NCBI GenBank assembly: GCA_015223225.1 | Contig: JADFCQ010000001.1 | Location: 868,001 to 932,000, forward strand | Direction: 5' to 3' | Length of the DNA stretch: 64,000 nucleotides | Source of the DNA: Acetobacteraceae bacterium H6797 | Lineage (GTDB): Bacteria; Pseudomonadota; Alphaproteobacteria; Acetobacterales; Acetobacteraceae | Shown here: positions 44,233 through 54,794 of the stretch, one piece after another | Numbering within the stretch: the first letter of the stretch is position 1 | Layout of the letters: each line of letters begins with the position of its first letter | The notes under the pieces: model-generated | The model's input: the letters and a program-made list of their open reading frames with translations, nothing else | Told to the model about the DNA's origin: nothing | Database searches by the model: none | Position numbers and translations under genes: made by a program

Positions 44233-45825
44233 ATGCATCTGTCAGCCAGGGCGGCCACGTTGGCCGCCGTTTCGGCGTTGGCGCTTTCCGCCGCCACCGC
44301 CAACGCCCAGCAAAACAACGCGAACCTGACCTTCGCCGTCGGCGCGGCGCCTACCTCGCTGGACCCGCATTTCCACCAGCTTTCGCCGAATACGGCCGTC
44401 GCGCAGATGCTGTTCAGCAGCCTCGTGCAGACCGACGCCAATGCGCGCGTGCAGCCCGGCCTGGCTGAATCCTGGCGCGCGGTGGATGCCAATACCTGGG
44501 AATTCAAGCTCCGCCAGGGCGTGAAGTTCCACAATGGCAGTGATTTCACCGCCGAGGACGTGGCCTTCAGCTTCACCCGCTCGGCGAACGTGCCCAACAG
44601 CCCGTCCTCCTATGCGATCTACACGCGCTCGATGAAGAACGTCGAGATCGTGGACCCCTACACGATCCGCATCACCACCGACGGCCCCTACCCGCTGATG
44701 CCGCTGGACATGACGCAGCTCATGATCATCGACAAGCAGACCAACGAAGGGCTCAACACCGAGGATTACAACTCGGGCAAGGGCGCGATCGGCACTGGCC
44801 CCTTCCGCCTGGTCTCGCACCGCATGGGCGACCGCACGGAGCTCGAGCGCAACCCGAACTACTGGGGCCCCGCCCCCGCCTGGTCCCGCGTCAGCTACCG
44901 CTACATCACCAATGACAGCGCCCGCACCGCGGCCCTGCTCGCCGGCGATGTGGACATCATCGACCAGGTGCCGACCTCCGATATCGAGAAGCTGCGCAAG
45001 GATGCCCGCGTCGCCCTCTCGGAGATCACCGGCCTGCGCCTGATCTACCTGCATTTCGACCACCTGCGCGCCGACAGCTCGCCCTTCATCACGGATAACG
45101 ACGGCAAGCCGCTGGCCCGCAATCCGCTGAAGGACGAGCGCGTGCGCCGCGCGCTCTCCATCGCCATCGACCGCACGGCCATCACCCAGCGCATCATGGA
45201 AGGCTCGGCCAACCCGACCGGCCAGTTCCTGAGCCAGGGCGCCTTCGGCTATGTGCCGGGCCTCGACGCGCCCAAGGTCGATATCGAGCAGGCCAAGAAG
45301 CTGCTGGCCGATGCCGGCTACCCGGGCGGCTTCCGCATCACCCTGCACGGCCCGAACGACCGCTACCCGAACGACGCCCGCATCATCCAGGCCATCGGCC
45401 AGATGTGGACGCGCATCGGCGTGCGCACCGCCGTCGAGGGCCTGCCCTGGGCCACCTACGCCCAGCGCGGCAGCCGCCAGGACTTCTCGGTCTCCCTCTG
45501 GGGCTGGGGCATTTCCACCGGCGAAGGCTCTAACCCGCTGCGCAACCTGGTCGCGACCTGGGATGCCAAGCTCGGTTACGGTGCCTCCAACCGCGGCCGC
45601 TACTCCAACCCGCAGGTCGATGCCCTCATCGGCCAGCTGGTGAAGGAGCTTGACGACGGCAAGCGCGAGGCCCTGATCCAGGAGGCGACCCGCGTCGTCT
45701 TCAATGATACCGGCATCGCGCCCATCCACATCCAGAAGAACATCTGGGCGATGCGCCGCGGCTTCAGCCATATCCCCCGCGCGGACGAACTGAGCCGCGC
45801 GCAGGACGTCTCCCCGGCCCGCTGA
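44233..45825 (+). CDS. Periplasmic peptide-binding protein (SBP_bac_5), paralogue B
   Basis: 530 residues from the ATG at 44233. The signal peptide ends near ATANAQ. It shares long blocks with paralogue A: TSLDPHFHQLSPNTAVAQMLFSSLVQTDANARVQPGLAESW, WEFKLRQGVKFHNGSDFTAEDVAFSFTR, VRRALSIAIDRTAI, and the identical LHGPNDRYPNDAR segment. It is the first gene of the peptide ABC importer cluster, with a 247-base gap before the permease genes; a hairpin in that gap may lower downstream expression, giving excess receptor over transporter. Confidence 0.92.
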   Translation: MHLSARAATLAAVSALALSAATANAQQNNANLTFAVGAAPTSLDPHFHQLSPNTAVAQMLFSSLVQTDANARVQPGLAESWRAVDANTWEFKLRQGVKFHNGSDFTAEDVAFSFTRSANVPNSPSSYAIYTRSMKNVEIVDPYTIRITTDGPYPLMPLDMTQLMIIDKQTNEGLNTEDYNSGKGAIGTGPFRLVSHRMGDRTELERNPNYWGPAPAWSRVSYRYITNDSARTAALLAGDVDIIDQVPTSDIEKLRKDARVALSEITGLRLIYLHFDHLRADSSPFITDNDGKPLARNPLKDERVRRALSIAIDRTAITQRIMEGSANPTGQFLSQGAFGYVPGLDAPKVDIEQAKKLLADAGYPGGFRITLHGPNDRYPNDARIIQAIGQMWTRIGVRTAVEGLPWATYAQRGSRQDFSVSLWGWGISTGEGSNPLRNLVATWDAKLGYGASNRGRYSNPQVDALIGQLVKELDDGKREALIQEATRVVFNDTGIAPIHIQKNIWAMRRGFSHIPRADELSRAQDVSPAR

Positions 45826-45848
45826 AGGGCGGCCCGATAATTGCTTGC

Positions 45849-45876
45849 TCCCCCCGGCGGATGCCGCCGGAGGGGG
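45849..45876 (+). terminator. Intercistronic hairpin after the receptor gene
   Basis: CCGGCGG at 45854-45860 pairs with CCGCCGG at 45864-45870, and the stem can extend with CC/GG pairs after one mismatch. There is no immediate T run. It more probably stabilises the receptor transcript or attenuates read-through than fully terminates. Confidence 0.45.
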
Positions 45877-46072
45877 CCGGCATCGTCAGGCTTTTATGGC
45901 GCCACCCGCGCCATCGGGACTAAATGACATCTCCGCCGCCGGCCCGGCCGCGCGGCGGAGCACCCAGGGATAGCGCCCTCCGTCCCTTCCGGGCGGGCGG
46001 ATCCCCCCGATCTACGCATGGAAAACGTCTTCATCCGCGCGAGCAGCGGGCCCAAGGCGGCAAGGTGAGAGA

Positions 46073-47044
46073 ATGAGCGTCTATCTGTTGCGGCGGCTGT
46101 TCCAGGCCGTCCTCGTCATGTTGGCGATGTCCGTCATCGTCTTCATCGGCGTCTTCGCCATCGGCGACCCGGTGGAGATCCTGATCAGCCCCGACGCCGA
46201 CCAGATGGAGCGCGAGCGCGCCATCCGCGCCCTGGGCCTGGATCTGCCGCTCTGGCACCAATACCTGGTCTTCCTGGGCAATGCCCTCAAGGGGGATCTG
46301 GGGCGCTCCTTCGTCTTCAACGAACCCGCCTTGCAGCTCATCCTGCAGCGCGCGCCCGCCACGCTGGAACTGGCCTTCGGCGCGACCATCATCGCGCTGA
46401 TCATCGGCATCCCGCTCGGCCTCTATGCCGGGCTCAAGCCGAAGTCGCCGGTCTCGTCGACGATCATGGCCGGCTCCATCCTCGGCTTCTCGCTGCCTAC
46501 CTTCTGGGTCGGCCTGATGTTCATCATGGTCTTCGCCGTCCAGCTCGGCTGGCTGCCCTCGACGGGCCGCGGCGAGACGGCCGAGCTCTTCGGCATGCGC
46601 TGGTCCTTCCTCACGCGTGACGGCCTCGCCCATCTGATCATGCCCGCGATGAACCTCGCGCTGTTCAAGATCAGCCTGGTCATCCGCCTGACCCGCGCCG
46701 GCGTGCGCGAGACGATGCTGATGGATTACGTGAAATTCGCCCGCGCCAAGGGCCTGACCGAGAACCGCGTGATCTTCGTCCACGTCTTCAAGAACATCCT
46801 GATCCCCGTCGTCACCGTGGTCGGCCTGGAGCTGGGCTCCACCATCGCCTTCTCCGTCGTGACGGAATCGGTCTTCGCCTGGCCGGGCATGGGCAAGCTG
46901 ATCATCGACAGCATCAACGTCCTCGATCGCCCCGTGATCGTCGCCTACCTCATGATGATCGTGATGATGTTCATCATCATCAATCTCGTCGTCGATCTCA
47001 CCTATTCCGCGCTCGATCCGCGCGTCCGCCTGGAGAGCAAGTGA
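46073..47044 (+). CDS. Peptide ABC transporter permease (DppB/OppB type)
   Basis: 323 residues, six predicted transmembrane helices, beginning LLRRLFQAVLVMLAMSVIVFIGVFAIGDPVEILI. The coupling EAA loop is RLTRAGVRETMLMDYVKFARAKGLTENRVIFVHVFKNILIPVV. GMGKLIIDSINVLDRPVIVAYLM is typical of the DppB end. It overlaps the next permease gene by one base. Confidence 0.94.
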   Translation: MSVYLLRRLFQAVLVMLAMSVIVFIGVFAIGDPVEILISPDADQMERERAIRALGLDLPLWHQYLVFLGNALKGDLGRSFVFNEPALQLILQRAPATLELAFGATIIALIIGIPLGLYAGLKPKSPVSSTIMAGSILGFSLPTFWVGLMFIMVFAVQLGWLPSTGRGETAELFGMRWSFLTRDGLAHLIMPAMNLALFKISLVIRLTRAGVRETMLMDYVKFARAKGLTENRVIFVHVFKNILIPVVTVVGLELGSTIAFSVVTESVFAWPGMGKLIIDSINVLDRPVIVAYLMMIVMMFIIINLVVDLTYSALDPRVRLESK

Positions 47045-47973
47045 TGAGCGCGACCGCCGCCCCCACCACCCCGCCGCCGGCCGTCAAGGCCGCCAAGGTC
47101 GAGACGCCCTTCCGCCGCATGGTCTCCGAGTTCTGCGAAAGCAAGCTCGCGCTCTTCGGCCTGGTCGTCTTCATCATCATCTGCCTCCTGGCGCTCTTCG
47201 CGCCCTGGATCTCGCCGCAGAACCCCTATGACCTCGCCCAGCTCGACATCATGGACGGGCGGCTGGAGCCGGGTTCGCGCAATGCGGACGATACCTTCAC
47301 CTACTGGCTCGGCACCGACGACCAGGGCCGCGACATGCTCTCGGGCATCCTCTACGGGCTGCGCATCTCGCTGACCGTGGGCGGCGGCTCGGCCATCCTC
47401 GCCTGCGCCGTCGGCGCCTCGCTCGGCCTGCTGGCCGCCTATGCCGGCAAGAAGACCGACACGGTCATCATGCGCCTGGTTGACCTGCAGCTCTCCTTCC
47501 CCTCGATCCTCGCCGCGCTGATGATCCTCGCCTTCCTCGGCAAGGGCATCATGAACGTCGTGATCGCGCTGGTGATCGTGGAATGGGCCTATTACGCCCG
47601 CACCGTCCGCGGCACCGCCCTGGTGGAGCGCCGGCGCGAATATATCGAGGCCGCGCAGTGCCTCGCCCTGCCCACACATCGCATCATCTTCCGCCACCTG
47701 CTGCCGAACTGCCTGCCGCCGCTCATCGTCGTCGGCACCATGCAGATCGCGCGCGCCATCGCGCTCGAGGCCACGCTCTCCTTCCTCGGCCTGGGCGTGC
47801 CCATCACCGAACCCTCGCTGGGCCTGCTGATCTCCAACGGCTATGAATACATGCTCTCGGGCAAGTACTGGATCAGCTTCTATCCCGGTATCGCGCTGCT
47901 CATCACCATCGTCTCGATCAACCTGGTCGGCGATCAGCTGCGCGACGTCCTCAACCCGCGACTGAAGAAGTAA
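47044..47973 (+). CDS. Peptide ABC transporter permease (DppC/OppC type)
   Basis: 309 residues from the ATG at 47044, overlapping the previous stop. A cytoplasmic N-terminus and first transmembrane helix (LALFGLVVFIIICLLALFAPWI) are followed by the DppC signature WLGTDDQGRDMLSGILYGLRISLTVG and the EAA loop (VRGTALVERRREYIEAAQCLALPTHRIIFRHLLPNCLPPLIV). It pairs with the upstream DppB-type permease. Confidence 0.94.
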   Translation: MSATAAPTTPPPAVKAAKVETPFRRMVSEFCESKLALFGLVVFIIICLLALFAPWISPQNPYDLAQLDIMDGRLEPGSRNADDTFTYWLGTDDQGRDMLSGILYGLRISLTVGGGSAILACAVGASLGLLAAYAGKKTDTVIMRLVDLQLSFPSILAALMILAFLGKGIMNVVIALVIVEWAYYARTVRGTALVERRREYIEAAQCLALPTHRIIFRHLLPNCLPPLIVVGTMQIARAIALEATLSFLGLGVPITEPSLGLLISNGYEYMLSGKYWISFYPGIALLITIVSINLVGDQLRDVLNPRLKK

Positions 47974-47975
47974 TC

Positions 47976-48973
47976 GTGACCCAGACCCCAACCCTCGAGG
48001 TCCGGAACCTCCGTACGCATTTCTTCACCCGCGCGGGCGTCGTGAAGGCCGTCGACGATGTCTCCTTCACCGTGCCCCGCGGCAAGGTGCTCGGCCTGGT
48101 CGGCGAATCCGGCTCGGGCAAGACCGTGACGGGCTTCTCGGTGATGCGCCTGGTCGATGAACCGGGCCGCATCGCCGGCGGGCAGATCCTGTTCAAGGGC
48201 CAGGATCTCGCCAAGGCCTCGGATGAGGAGATGCGCCGCCTGCGCGGCAACCGCATCGCCATGATCTTCCAGGACCCGATGATGACGCTGAACCCGGTTC
48301 TGCGCATCGACACCCAGATGATCGAAACGGTGCAGGCCCATGCCAAGGTCAGCCGCGAGGAAGCGCGCCAGCGCGCCCGCGACACGCTCGGCATGGTCGG
48401 CATCCCCTCCCCCGACGAGCGCCTGATGTCCTACCCGCATCAGTTCTCGGGCGGCATGCGCCAGCGCGTGGCCATCGCCATCGCGCTGCTGCACAAGCCC
48501 GACCTGATCGTGGCCGACGAGCCCACCACGGCGCTCGACGTGACCATCCAGGGCCAGATCCTCGCCGAGGTGCAGAAGCTCGCCGCCGAAACCGGCACGA
48601 GCCTCATCTGGATCACGCATGACCTCTCCGTCGTCTCCGGCCTCGCCGACGACATCGCGGTCATGTATGCGGGCAAGGTCGTGGAGCATGGCGAAGTGGG
48701 CGAAGTGCTCGACAAGCCGCTCCACCCCTATACCCATGGCCTGATCGGCTCCGTCCCGTCGCGCAACAAGCGCGGCGAGCCGCTGCGCCAGATCCCGGGC
48801 ATGACGCCCTCCCTCTTCGCTCTGCCGCCGGGCTGCGCCTTCCAGGCGCGCTGCCCCCGCGCGGCCGAGATCTGTAAGCAGGAGCCCCCCTTCCGCGAAT
48901 GGCTGCCGGGCCGTGAAGCGCGCTGCTTCATCCCGCACAACGTCCCGGACGCGGCCGTGAAGGAGCAGGTGGC

Positions 48974-48977
<4 letters not shown>
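47976..48977 (+). CDS. Peptide ABC transporter ATPase (DppD/OppD type)
   Basis: 333 residues with a GTG start. Walker A is [11 protein letters not shown], the signature motif is [16 protein letters not shown], Walker B is [12 protein letters not shown] and the switch His is in WITHDL. The C-terminal oligopeptide-type domain has Cys residues ([22 protein letters not shown]) that often bind an iron-sulfur cluster in this family. It overlaps the second ATPase gene by four bases. Confidence 0.95.
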
Positions 48978-49983
<1,006 letters not shown>

Positions 49984-49987
<4 letters not shown>

Positions 49988-50583
49988 AAATCCCGCCTTA
50001 CTTCGCGCAATGGGAATCGGCCACTTCGGTGGCCGATTTCATTTCCGGGCGCGATCCCGCGACGGACCCGCTCTGGGCCGGAAGCGGCGCCGCCTCGGTC
50101 GAGGAATATGCGCTCTGGGCCGGCCACCTCTGCGGCATGGCCTGCCTGAAGATGTTCATGGCCGCACGCGGCCGGCTCCACCCCATCCAGTATTTCCGCC
50201 GCGCCGTCGAAGCCAAGGGCGGCTATGTCACCCTCCCGAACGGCGATATCCGCGGCCTCATCTATGCCGGTGCCGTCGATTGGCTGGCCGAGCAGGGCAT
50301 CCCCGCCCGCACGCTGCTGGACTTGGAAGCCGCCGATATCGCCCCGCTTCTCGGCGAGGGCCGCTGCTTCATGGCCTCGGTCCATCCCACCATCCGCTGG
50401 CCCGATCGGGGCGAGCCGCCCTCGCGCGGCGGCCATCTGGTGCTGGTCTTCGGCCAGGACGAGGCCGGGCGCCTGCGCTTCCACAACCCCTCGGGCGACC
50501 CGCCCGCGAGCCAGGCCGATGCCCGCCTCGCGCCGGCCGATTTCGCCCGCTTCTTCGCCGGCCGCGGCATCCTGCTGGGCTGA
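49984..50583 (+). CDS. C39-like cysteine peptidase encoded in the peptide importer operon
   Basis: 199 residues with a GTG start that overlaps the ATPase stop by four bases. The papain-like C39 pattern is present: HLCGMACLKM with the likely catalytic Cys50, GGHLVLVFG with the catalytic His, and FHNPSG with the following Asn/Asp. No signal peptide or transmembrane segment is seen, so it should be cytosolic, and it lacks the ABC part of bacteriocin exporters. Tight coupling suggests it processes the peptide that the importer brings in. Peptidase activity is inferred from the motifs only. Confidence 0.75.
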
Positions 50584-50780
50584 ACGCGGCCCGCCTGGAT
50601 GACCTCACCCCGCCGGGTTGGAGATTCCCTGCGGCGCACCACCACAGCCTGTTCCGCCCGCGCTCACCACCAGTGCCACGGCGCAAGACGATCCCACAAA
50701 ACCCCGGCACTTGCGCGCAACCGGCCTGCAAGCTCGACCCTCGCCGCCCTGGAGCCGTTCGCCCTGGCTCACCGCAACGC
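50584..50780. other. Intergenic stretch without a visible gene
   Basis: About 200 bases between the C39-like peptidase gene and the 70-bp repeat. No ribosome site followed by a coding-like frame is visible on either strand. Confidence 0.5.
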
Positions 50781-50850
50781 CTCTAGGCGATTGCTTTCGC
50801 GAGCACTTTACCCGATCAGATGATCCCATCCGATCGGGATCTGCTCTAGA
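50781..50850. repeat. 70-bp interspersed palindromic repeat, copy 1
   Basis: The element begins and ends with CTCTAG and contains TTGCTTTCGCGAGCA, then the inverted repeat CCCGATC (50811-50817) and GATCGGG (50832-50838). It matches the copy at 55235-55304 over its whole length with few changes. It lies between convergent genes, and its terminal CTAG supplies the stop codon (50846-50848) of the minus-strand gene. Confidence 0.85.
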
Positions 50851-51259
50851 TATCCAGCTTGATCCCACTCGCCGTCGCACTCGGCGTGACGCTCGCATAG
50901 GCCGAGGCGCTCAGCCCGGCGAGGCTCATCATCTGCCCGGCCAGCCGATAGGTCTCGCCCTCATAGCCGACATTGATCGTGTCGAGCTGCTCGCCATTGG
51001 CCAGCCTTTCGCTCGCGATCTTCTCCTTCAGCGAGAGATTGGCGACGGTGTAATCCCGGTTCGACATCCCCACCTGCTGCGACTTCAGCGCATCGAGGCC
51101 GCTCAACAGCCCCTCGAGCCGCGTCGAACCGCCCGAGTTCGGCGCCTCGGCCACCTGCGCCAGCTCGGCCGCAAAGCCGCCGCCATCCTCCGCCTGCTTC
51201 GCCTTGCTGTCCCGCGTGGGCAGGGGGCTGAGGCCGAGGGCCGATCCGATGCTCGTCAT
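50846..51259 (-). CDS. Hypothetical protein, no recognised family
   Basis: 137 residues from the ATG at 51259, which has GGAGG about eleven bases upstream. It has no signal peptide, Cys or transmembrane segment. The central part looks helical and Gln/Leu/Lys-rich (RLEGLLSGLDALKSQQVGMSNRDYTVANLSLKEKIASERLANGEQL). The tail is Ser/Ala/Thr-rich (AGLSASAYASVTPSATASG) with a hydrophobic end IKLDI, a composition seen in exported axial or flagellar-type proteins, but this is only an impression. The stop codon lies in the 70-bp repeat. Distinct from the NAD kinase gene upstream by 150 bases. Confidence 0.6.
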   Translation of the reverse strand: MTSIGSALGLSPLPTRDSKAKQAEDGGGFAAELAQVAEAPNSGGSTRLEGLLSGLDALKSQQVGMSNRDYTVANLSLKEKIASERLANGEQLDTINVGYEGETYRLAGQMMSLAGLSASAYASVTPSATASGIKLDI

Positions 51260-51409
51260 ATGCCGAAGCTCCTCCAGAGGTTCCTCACCCCCCCCCGGAG
51301 CAAGCCCCATGCCCCGCCAGACGCCCCTTTTGCGGCCCCGACCCGGCAAAAACCGCCACCTTCTCACTGCCCCGGGCCCCGACCTCGGCAAATCCTGCCT
51401 GGCGCCGCC

Positions 51410-52231
51410 TCAGACGGTGAACTGCTCCGCGATGATCCGCTCGCTCAGCCCATGGTCCGGATCGAAGAGCATGGTCAGCGCCACGCTCCGATCCTCTCGC
51501 ACCTCGACGCGCCGCACGTCGCGCACCTCGGTCGAATCCGCCGCCGCCGCCACGGGGCGCTTCTCGCCCTCCAGCACCTCGAAGACGACCACCGCCTCGC
51601 CCGGCAGCAGCGCACCCCGCCAGCGCCGGGGCCGGAAGGCCGAAATCGGCGTCATGGGCAGCAGATTGGCCCCCAGCGGCACGATCGGCCCATGCGCCGA
51701 AAGGTTATAGGCGGTGCTCCCCGCCGGCGTGGAGACGATGATCCCGTCGCAGATCAGCTCCTCCAGCCGCACCTTCCCATCCACGGTGATGCGCAGCTTC
51801 GCCGCCTGGCGCGATTCACGGAGCAGATAGACGTCGTTGATCCCCAGCGCCTCGGTCAGCACGCCATCCGCGCCCGTGGCCCGCATCCGCAGCGGATGCA
51901 GCATCGCCGCCTGGGCCGCGGCCAGCCGCTCCACAAGCCCTTCCTCGCGATATTCGTTCATGAGGAAGCCGACGGAGCCGCAATTCATCCCATAGATGGG
52001 AATGTTCCGCCCCAGCAGCCGGTGCTGCGTCTCGAGCATGAAGCCGTCGCCGCCGAGGGCGACCACCGCGGCCGCCTCCTCCGCCGGCACCTCGCCATAG
52101 CGGGCGACGAGCGCCTCGCGCTGCACCTCGGCCGCCTCCGTCGCGCGGAAGGCGATGCGCCCGGCCAGTTCCTGCACCGTCAACTGGGTTTCGGGCAGGG
52201 GCGCGGCCGTGGGGATCGGCGGGCAAGCCAT
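51410..52231 (-). CDS. nadK: NAD kinase
   Basis: 273 residues. The NAD kinase motifs are present: [13 protein letters not shown] (GGDG), [41 protein letters not shown] (NE/D region) and [25 protein letters not shown]. It phosphorylates NAD to NADP. The ATG overlaps the stop of a 30-codon ORF (TGATG) that itself overlaps the end of the DMT transporter gene, so the three may form one translational unit. Confidence 0.93.
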   Translation of the reverse strand: MACPPIPTAAPLPETQLTVQELAGRIAFRATEAAEVQREALVARYGEVPAEEAAAVVALGGDGFMLETQHRLLGRNIPIYGMNCGSVGFLMNEYREEGLVERLAAAQAAMLHPLRMRATGADGVLTEALGINDVYLLRESRQAAKLRITVDGKVRLEELICDGIIVSTPAGSTAYNLSAHGPIVPLGANLLPMTPISAFRPRRWRGALLPGEAVVVFEVLEGEKRPVAAAADSTEVRDVRRVEVREDRSVALTMLFDPDHGLSERIIAEQFTV

Positions 52232-52323
52232 CAGGATTGCATCATCGTCATCAGCATGGCCGCATCAAGCGCCGCCTCCGCTCCCAGGGCAAGAGCCCCG
52301 GCCATGACAAAGCGCCCTCCCAC
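52231..52323 (-). CDS. Putative 30-residue small protein bridging transporter and nadK
   Basis: A GTG at 52323 shares a base with the TAG stop of the DMT transporter gene, and the TGA stop shares a base with the nadK ATG. The peptide is [20 protein letters not shown] then [10 protein letters not shown]: an Ala/Leu/Met-rich helix that may be membrane-associated. The exact one-base overlaps at both ends favour a translated coupling ORF, but no homologue is known to me and the frame could be open by chance in GC-rich DNA. Confidence 0.3.
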   Translation of the reverse strand: MGGRFVMAGALALGAEAALDAAMLMTMMQS

Positions 52324-53231
52324 TATCGCCCCAGCACCACCAGCAGCACGCCGAAGACCACCACCAGCGCGCCCGCGATATCCGAGCGCGAGGGGCTCTC
52401 CTTGAGATACCAGCGGCTGAAAGCCAGGGTGAGCAGGATCTCCACCTGCCCCAGCGCGCGCACCATGGCCACCGGCGCCAGCGCGAAGGCCGAGAACCAG
52501 CAGGCCGAACCCAGCGCCGAAAGCGCGCCCACACGCGCCGAGAAGCGCCAGGTGGTGAAAACCGCCCGCGCCTGCTCCGGCTCGCGGAACAGCAGCCACC
52601 CGCCCTGCATCAGGATCTGCGAGAAATTCGCGCAGACCAGCACCACCAGCGCCCGCAGCACCGGGTCGTCATGCACGAGTTCCAGATTGGCCGCCTTGAA
52701 ACACACCGCGCAGAGCGCGAAGCAGAAGCCCGCCCCCAGCCCGCAAAGCGCCGCCGACTGCCCCGTGGCCTTGAGCATCCCCATCGGCGTGAGGTTCTTC
52801 CCCGCCAGCGAGAGATAGAGCACGCCCCCCACCCCGATCGCGATGCCGAGCCAGGACAGAGCCGAGAGATGCTCGCCCAGCAGGATCAGCGCCAGCACCG
52901 CGCCCTGCACCGCCTCGGTCTTGGCATAGGCCGTGCCCACCGCGAAGCCGCGCGGGCCGAAGCTCATGATCAGCAGATTGGTGCCCAGGATCTGCAGGAA
53001 CCCGCCCGCGATGGTCCAGGCCCAGAAGCCCCCCGCCCCGGTGAAGGGCGGGCTCTGCCCCGTCACGCCCGCATAGAGCGCAAGCAGCACGGCGGCCACC
53101 GGCATGCCGTAGAGATAGCGCGTCACCGCCGCCGCATTGAGGGAAAGCTGCCCGCGAAGCTTCTGCTGAAGAGCGGTCCGCCAGGTCTGGAACAGGGCGG
53201 CGGATAGGGTGGCGGCAATCCAGAGCGGCAT
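52323..53231 (-). CDS. DMT/EamA-family transporter
   Basis: 302 residues, about ten transmembrane helices in two EamA repeats (NAAAVTRYLYGMPVAAVLLALYAG; AKTEAVQGAVLALILLGEHLSALSWLGIAIGVGGVLYLSLAG; MVRALGQVEILLTLAFSRWYLKE with SDIAGALVVVFGVLLVVLG). It is probably a metabolite exporter of the inner membrane. It is divergent from the LLM monooxygenase gene and precedes nadK. Confidence 0.88.
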   Translation of the reverse strand: MPLWIAATLSAALFQTWRTALQQKLRGQLSLNAAAVTRYLYGMPVAAVLLALYAGVTGQSPPFTGAGGFWAWTIAGGFLQILGTNLLIMSFGPRGFAVGTAYAKTEAVQGAVLALILLGEHLSALSWLGIAIGVGGVLYLSLAGKNLTPMGMLKATGQSAALCGLGAGFCFALCAVCFKAANLELVHDDPVLRALVVLVCANFSQILMQGGWLLFREPEQARAVFTTWRFSARVGALSALGSACWFSAFALAPVAMVRALGQVEILLTLAFSRWYLKESPSRSDIAGALVVVFGVLLVVLGR

Positions 53232-53405
53232 TCAGGCAGGCTTTTCACAGTGTGCGGCCGCAGCATGCCAGCTTTTCCGCCCCGGTCGAGCCCCCTCCAG
53301 AGCCATGCCAGACCCCGGCTTGCCAAGCCCCCAACCCTTCGGCACAAGACCATTCGCGGAAACGCGCGCAGAATAGAAAAATCCACAGCGCTTAGAGGTG
53401 AGATA

Positions 53406-54701
53406 ATGTCCAACCGGCAAGACAGGATGATCCTGGTCGCCTTCGCCGACCCCAACCTGATCTACCAGGGCAATCCCGCCGCCCAGATGAACCCGGCGCG
53501 CTACGGCTTCCGCAACTTCATCGAGCACGCGAAACTCGCCGAAAGCGCCGGTTTCGACGCCATCTTCAAGGCCGACTTCCTCGGCTTCGACACCTCGAAG
53601 GACGTCCGCCCCCGCCCCGGCTTCGAGCCCCTGACGCTGCTGGCCGCCCTCTCGCAGCACACGCGCCGGCTCGGCCTCATCATCACGGAATCCACCTCCT
53701 TCAACGAGCCCTATAACGTCGCGCGCTACTTCACCTCGCTCGACAATATCAGCGAGGGCCGGGCGAGTTGGAACGTCGTCACCTCCTTCTACGGCGAGAC
53801 GAATTTCGGCGACGGCACCCTCCTCCCCCTCGCCGAGCGCTACGCCCGCGCCGAGGAATTCATGGCGGTCACCTACAAGCTCTGGAGCGGCTGGGGCGAA
53901 GGCGCCGTCGCCTTCACCGACAAGGGCCATGTCTTCGACGGCAGCCGCATCGCCAATACCGACCATGTCGGCCGCTACTTCCATGTGAAGGAACCGCTGG
54001 ACCTGCCGCCGGGCCCGCAAGGCCGCCCCGTCATCGTCCAGGCCGGCGCCTCCGACGAGGGCCTGGCCTTCGCCGCCCGCCATGCCGAGATCGTCTTCGC
54101 CGCCGCACCCGACATCGAATCCGGCCAGGCCTTCTATGGCGACCTCAAGCAGCGCACCGCCGCCGAAGGCCGCCCGCCCGAGCGGCTGAAAATCCTCCCC
54201 GGCCTGAACATCTTCGTCGCCGATAGTCAGGCCGAAGCGGAGGCCATCTACCAGTCGCAATTCTCCGACCGCGCCCTGCTGAAATATCGCGACAAGGTCG
54301 TGCGCGAGGCGCCGCTCTTCAAACTCGATGATCTGGACTTGGACAAAACCATTCCCGCCTCGGCCATCCCGAGCATCGAGGAACTTTCCAAGGTCGAGCG
54401 CCGCCGCAGCCGCGGCCTGCTGCTGCACAAGTCGCTCAGCCGCCCCGGCATCACGCTCCGCCGCTTCCTGACCGACATCTTCGAGTTCGGCCACCTGACG
54501 CTGATCGGCACGCCCGCCTCCATCGCCGAGGAGATGGCCGCCTGGTTCACCGCCCGCGCCGCCGACGGCTTCGTCCTGAAGGGCGGCAACGACTTCCCCC
54601 GCGTCGCCGCCGAAATCCTGCCGATCCTCCGCGAGAAAGGCCTCGTCCGCCCGCAAGCCGAAGGCCTCACCTTCCGCGAGGCGCTCTTCAGCAACGCCTG
54701 A
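53406..54701 (+). CDS. LLM-class FMN-dependent monooxygenase (NtaA/SnaA/DszA type)
   Basis: 431 residues from the ATG at 53406, preceded by AGAGGTGA. Bacterial luciferase-like fold in the NtaA/SoxA/DszA branch: ARYGFRNFIEHAKLAESAGFDAIFKADFLGF, PLTLLAALSQHTRRLGLIITESTSFNEPYNVARYFTSLDNISEGRASWNVVTSF and RPVIVQAGASDEGLAFAARHAEIVFAAAPD. It needs reduced FMN from a separate reductase and oxygenates sulfur- or nitrogen-containing small molecules. The flavin reductase-like gene at 36891 is far away and need not be its partner. Confidence 0.9.
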   Translation: MSNRQDRMILVAFADPNLIYQGNPAAQMNPARYGFRNFIEHAKLAESAGFDAIFKADFLGFDTSKDVRPRPGFEPLTLLAALSQHTRRLGLIITESTSFNEPYNVARYFTSLDNISEGRASWNVVTSFYGETNFGDGTLLPLAERYARAEEFMAVTYKLWSGWGEGAVAFTDKGHVFDGSRIANTDHVGRYFHVKEPLDLPPGPQGRPVIVQAGASDEGLAFAARHAEIVFAAAPDIESGQAFYGDLKQRTAAEGRPPERLKILPGLNIFVADSQAEAEAIYQSQFSDRALLKYRDKVVREAPLFKLDDLDLDKTIPASAIPSIEELSKVERRRSRGLLLHKSLSRPGITLRRFLTDIFEFGHLTLIGTPASIAEEMAAWFTARAADGFVLKGGNDFPRVAAEILPILREKGLVRPQAEGLTFREALFSNA

Positions 54702-54794
54702 GCCCCAGCACCCTCTCGTTGATCGACACAACCGGCCCGCGCCCTTACCATCCAGGCCGAACCGCGCTCAGCACCTCGAAAGGACGGGCCGCCC

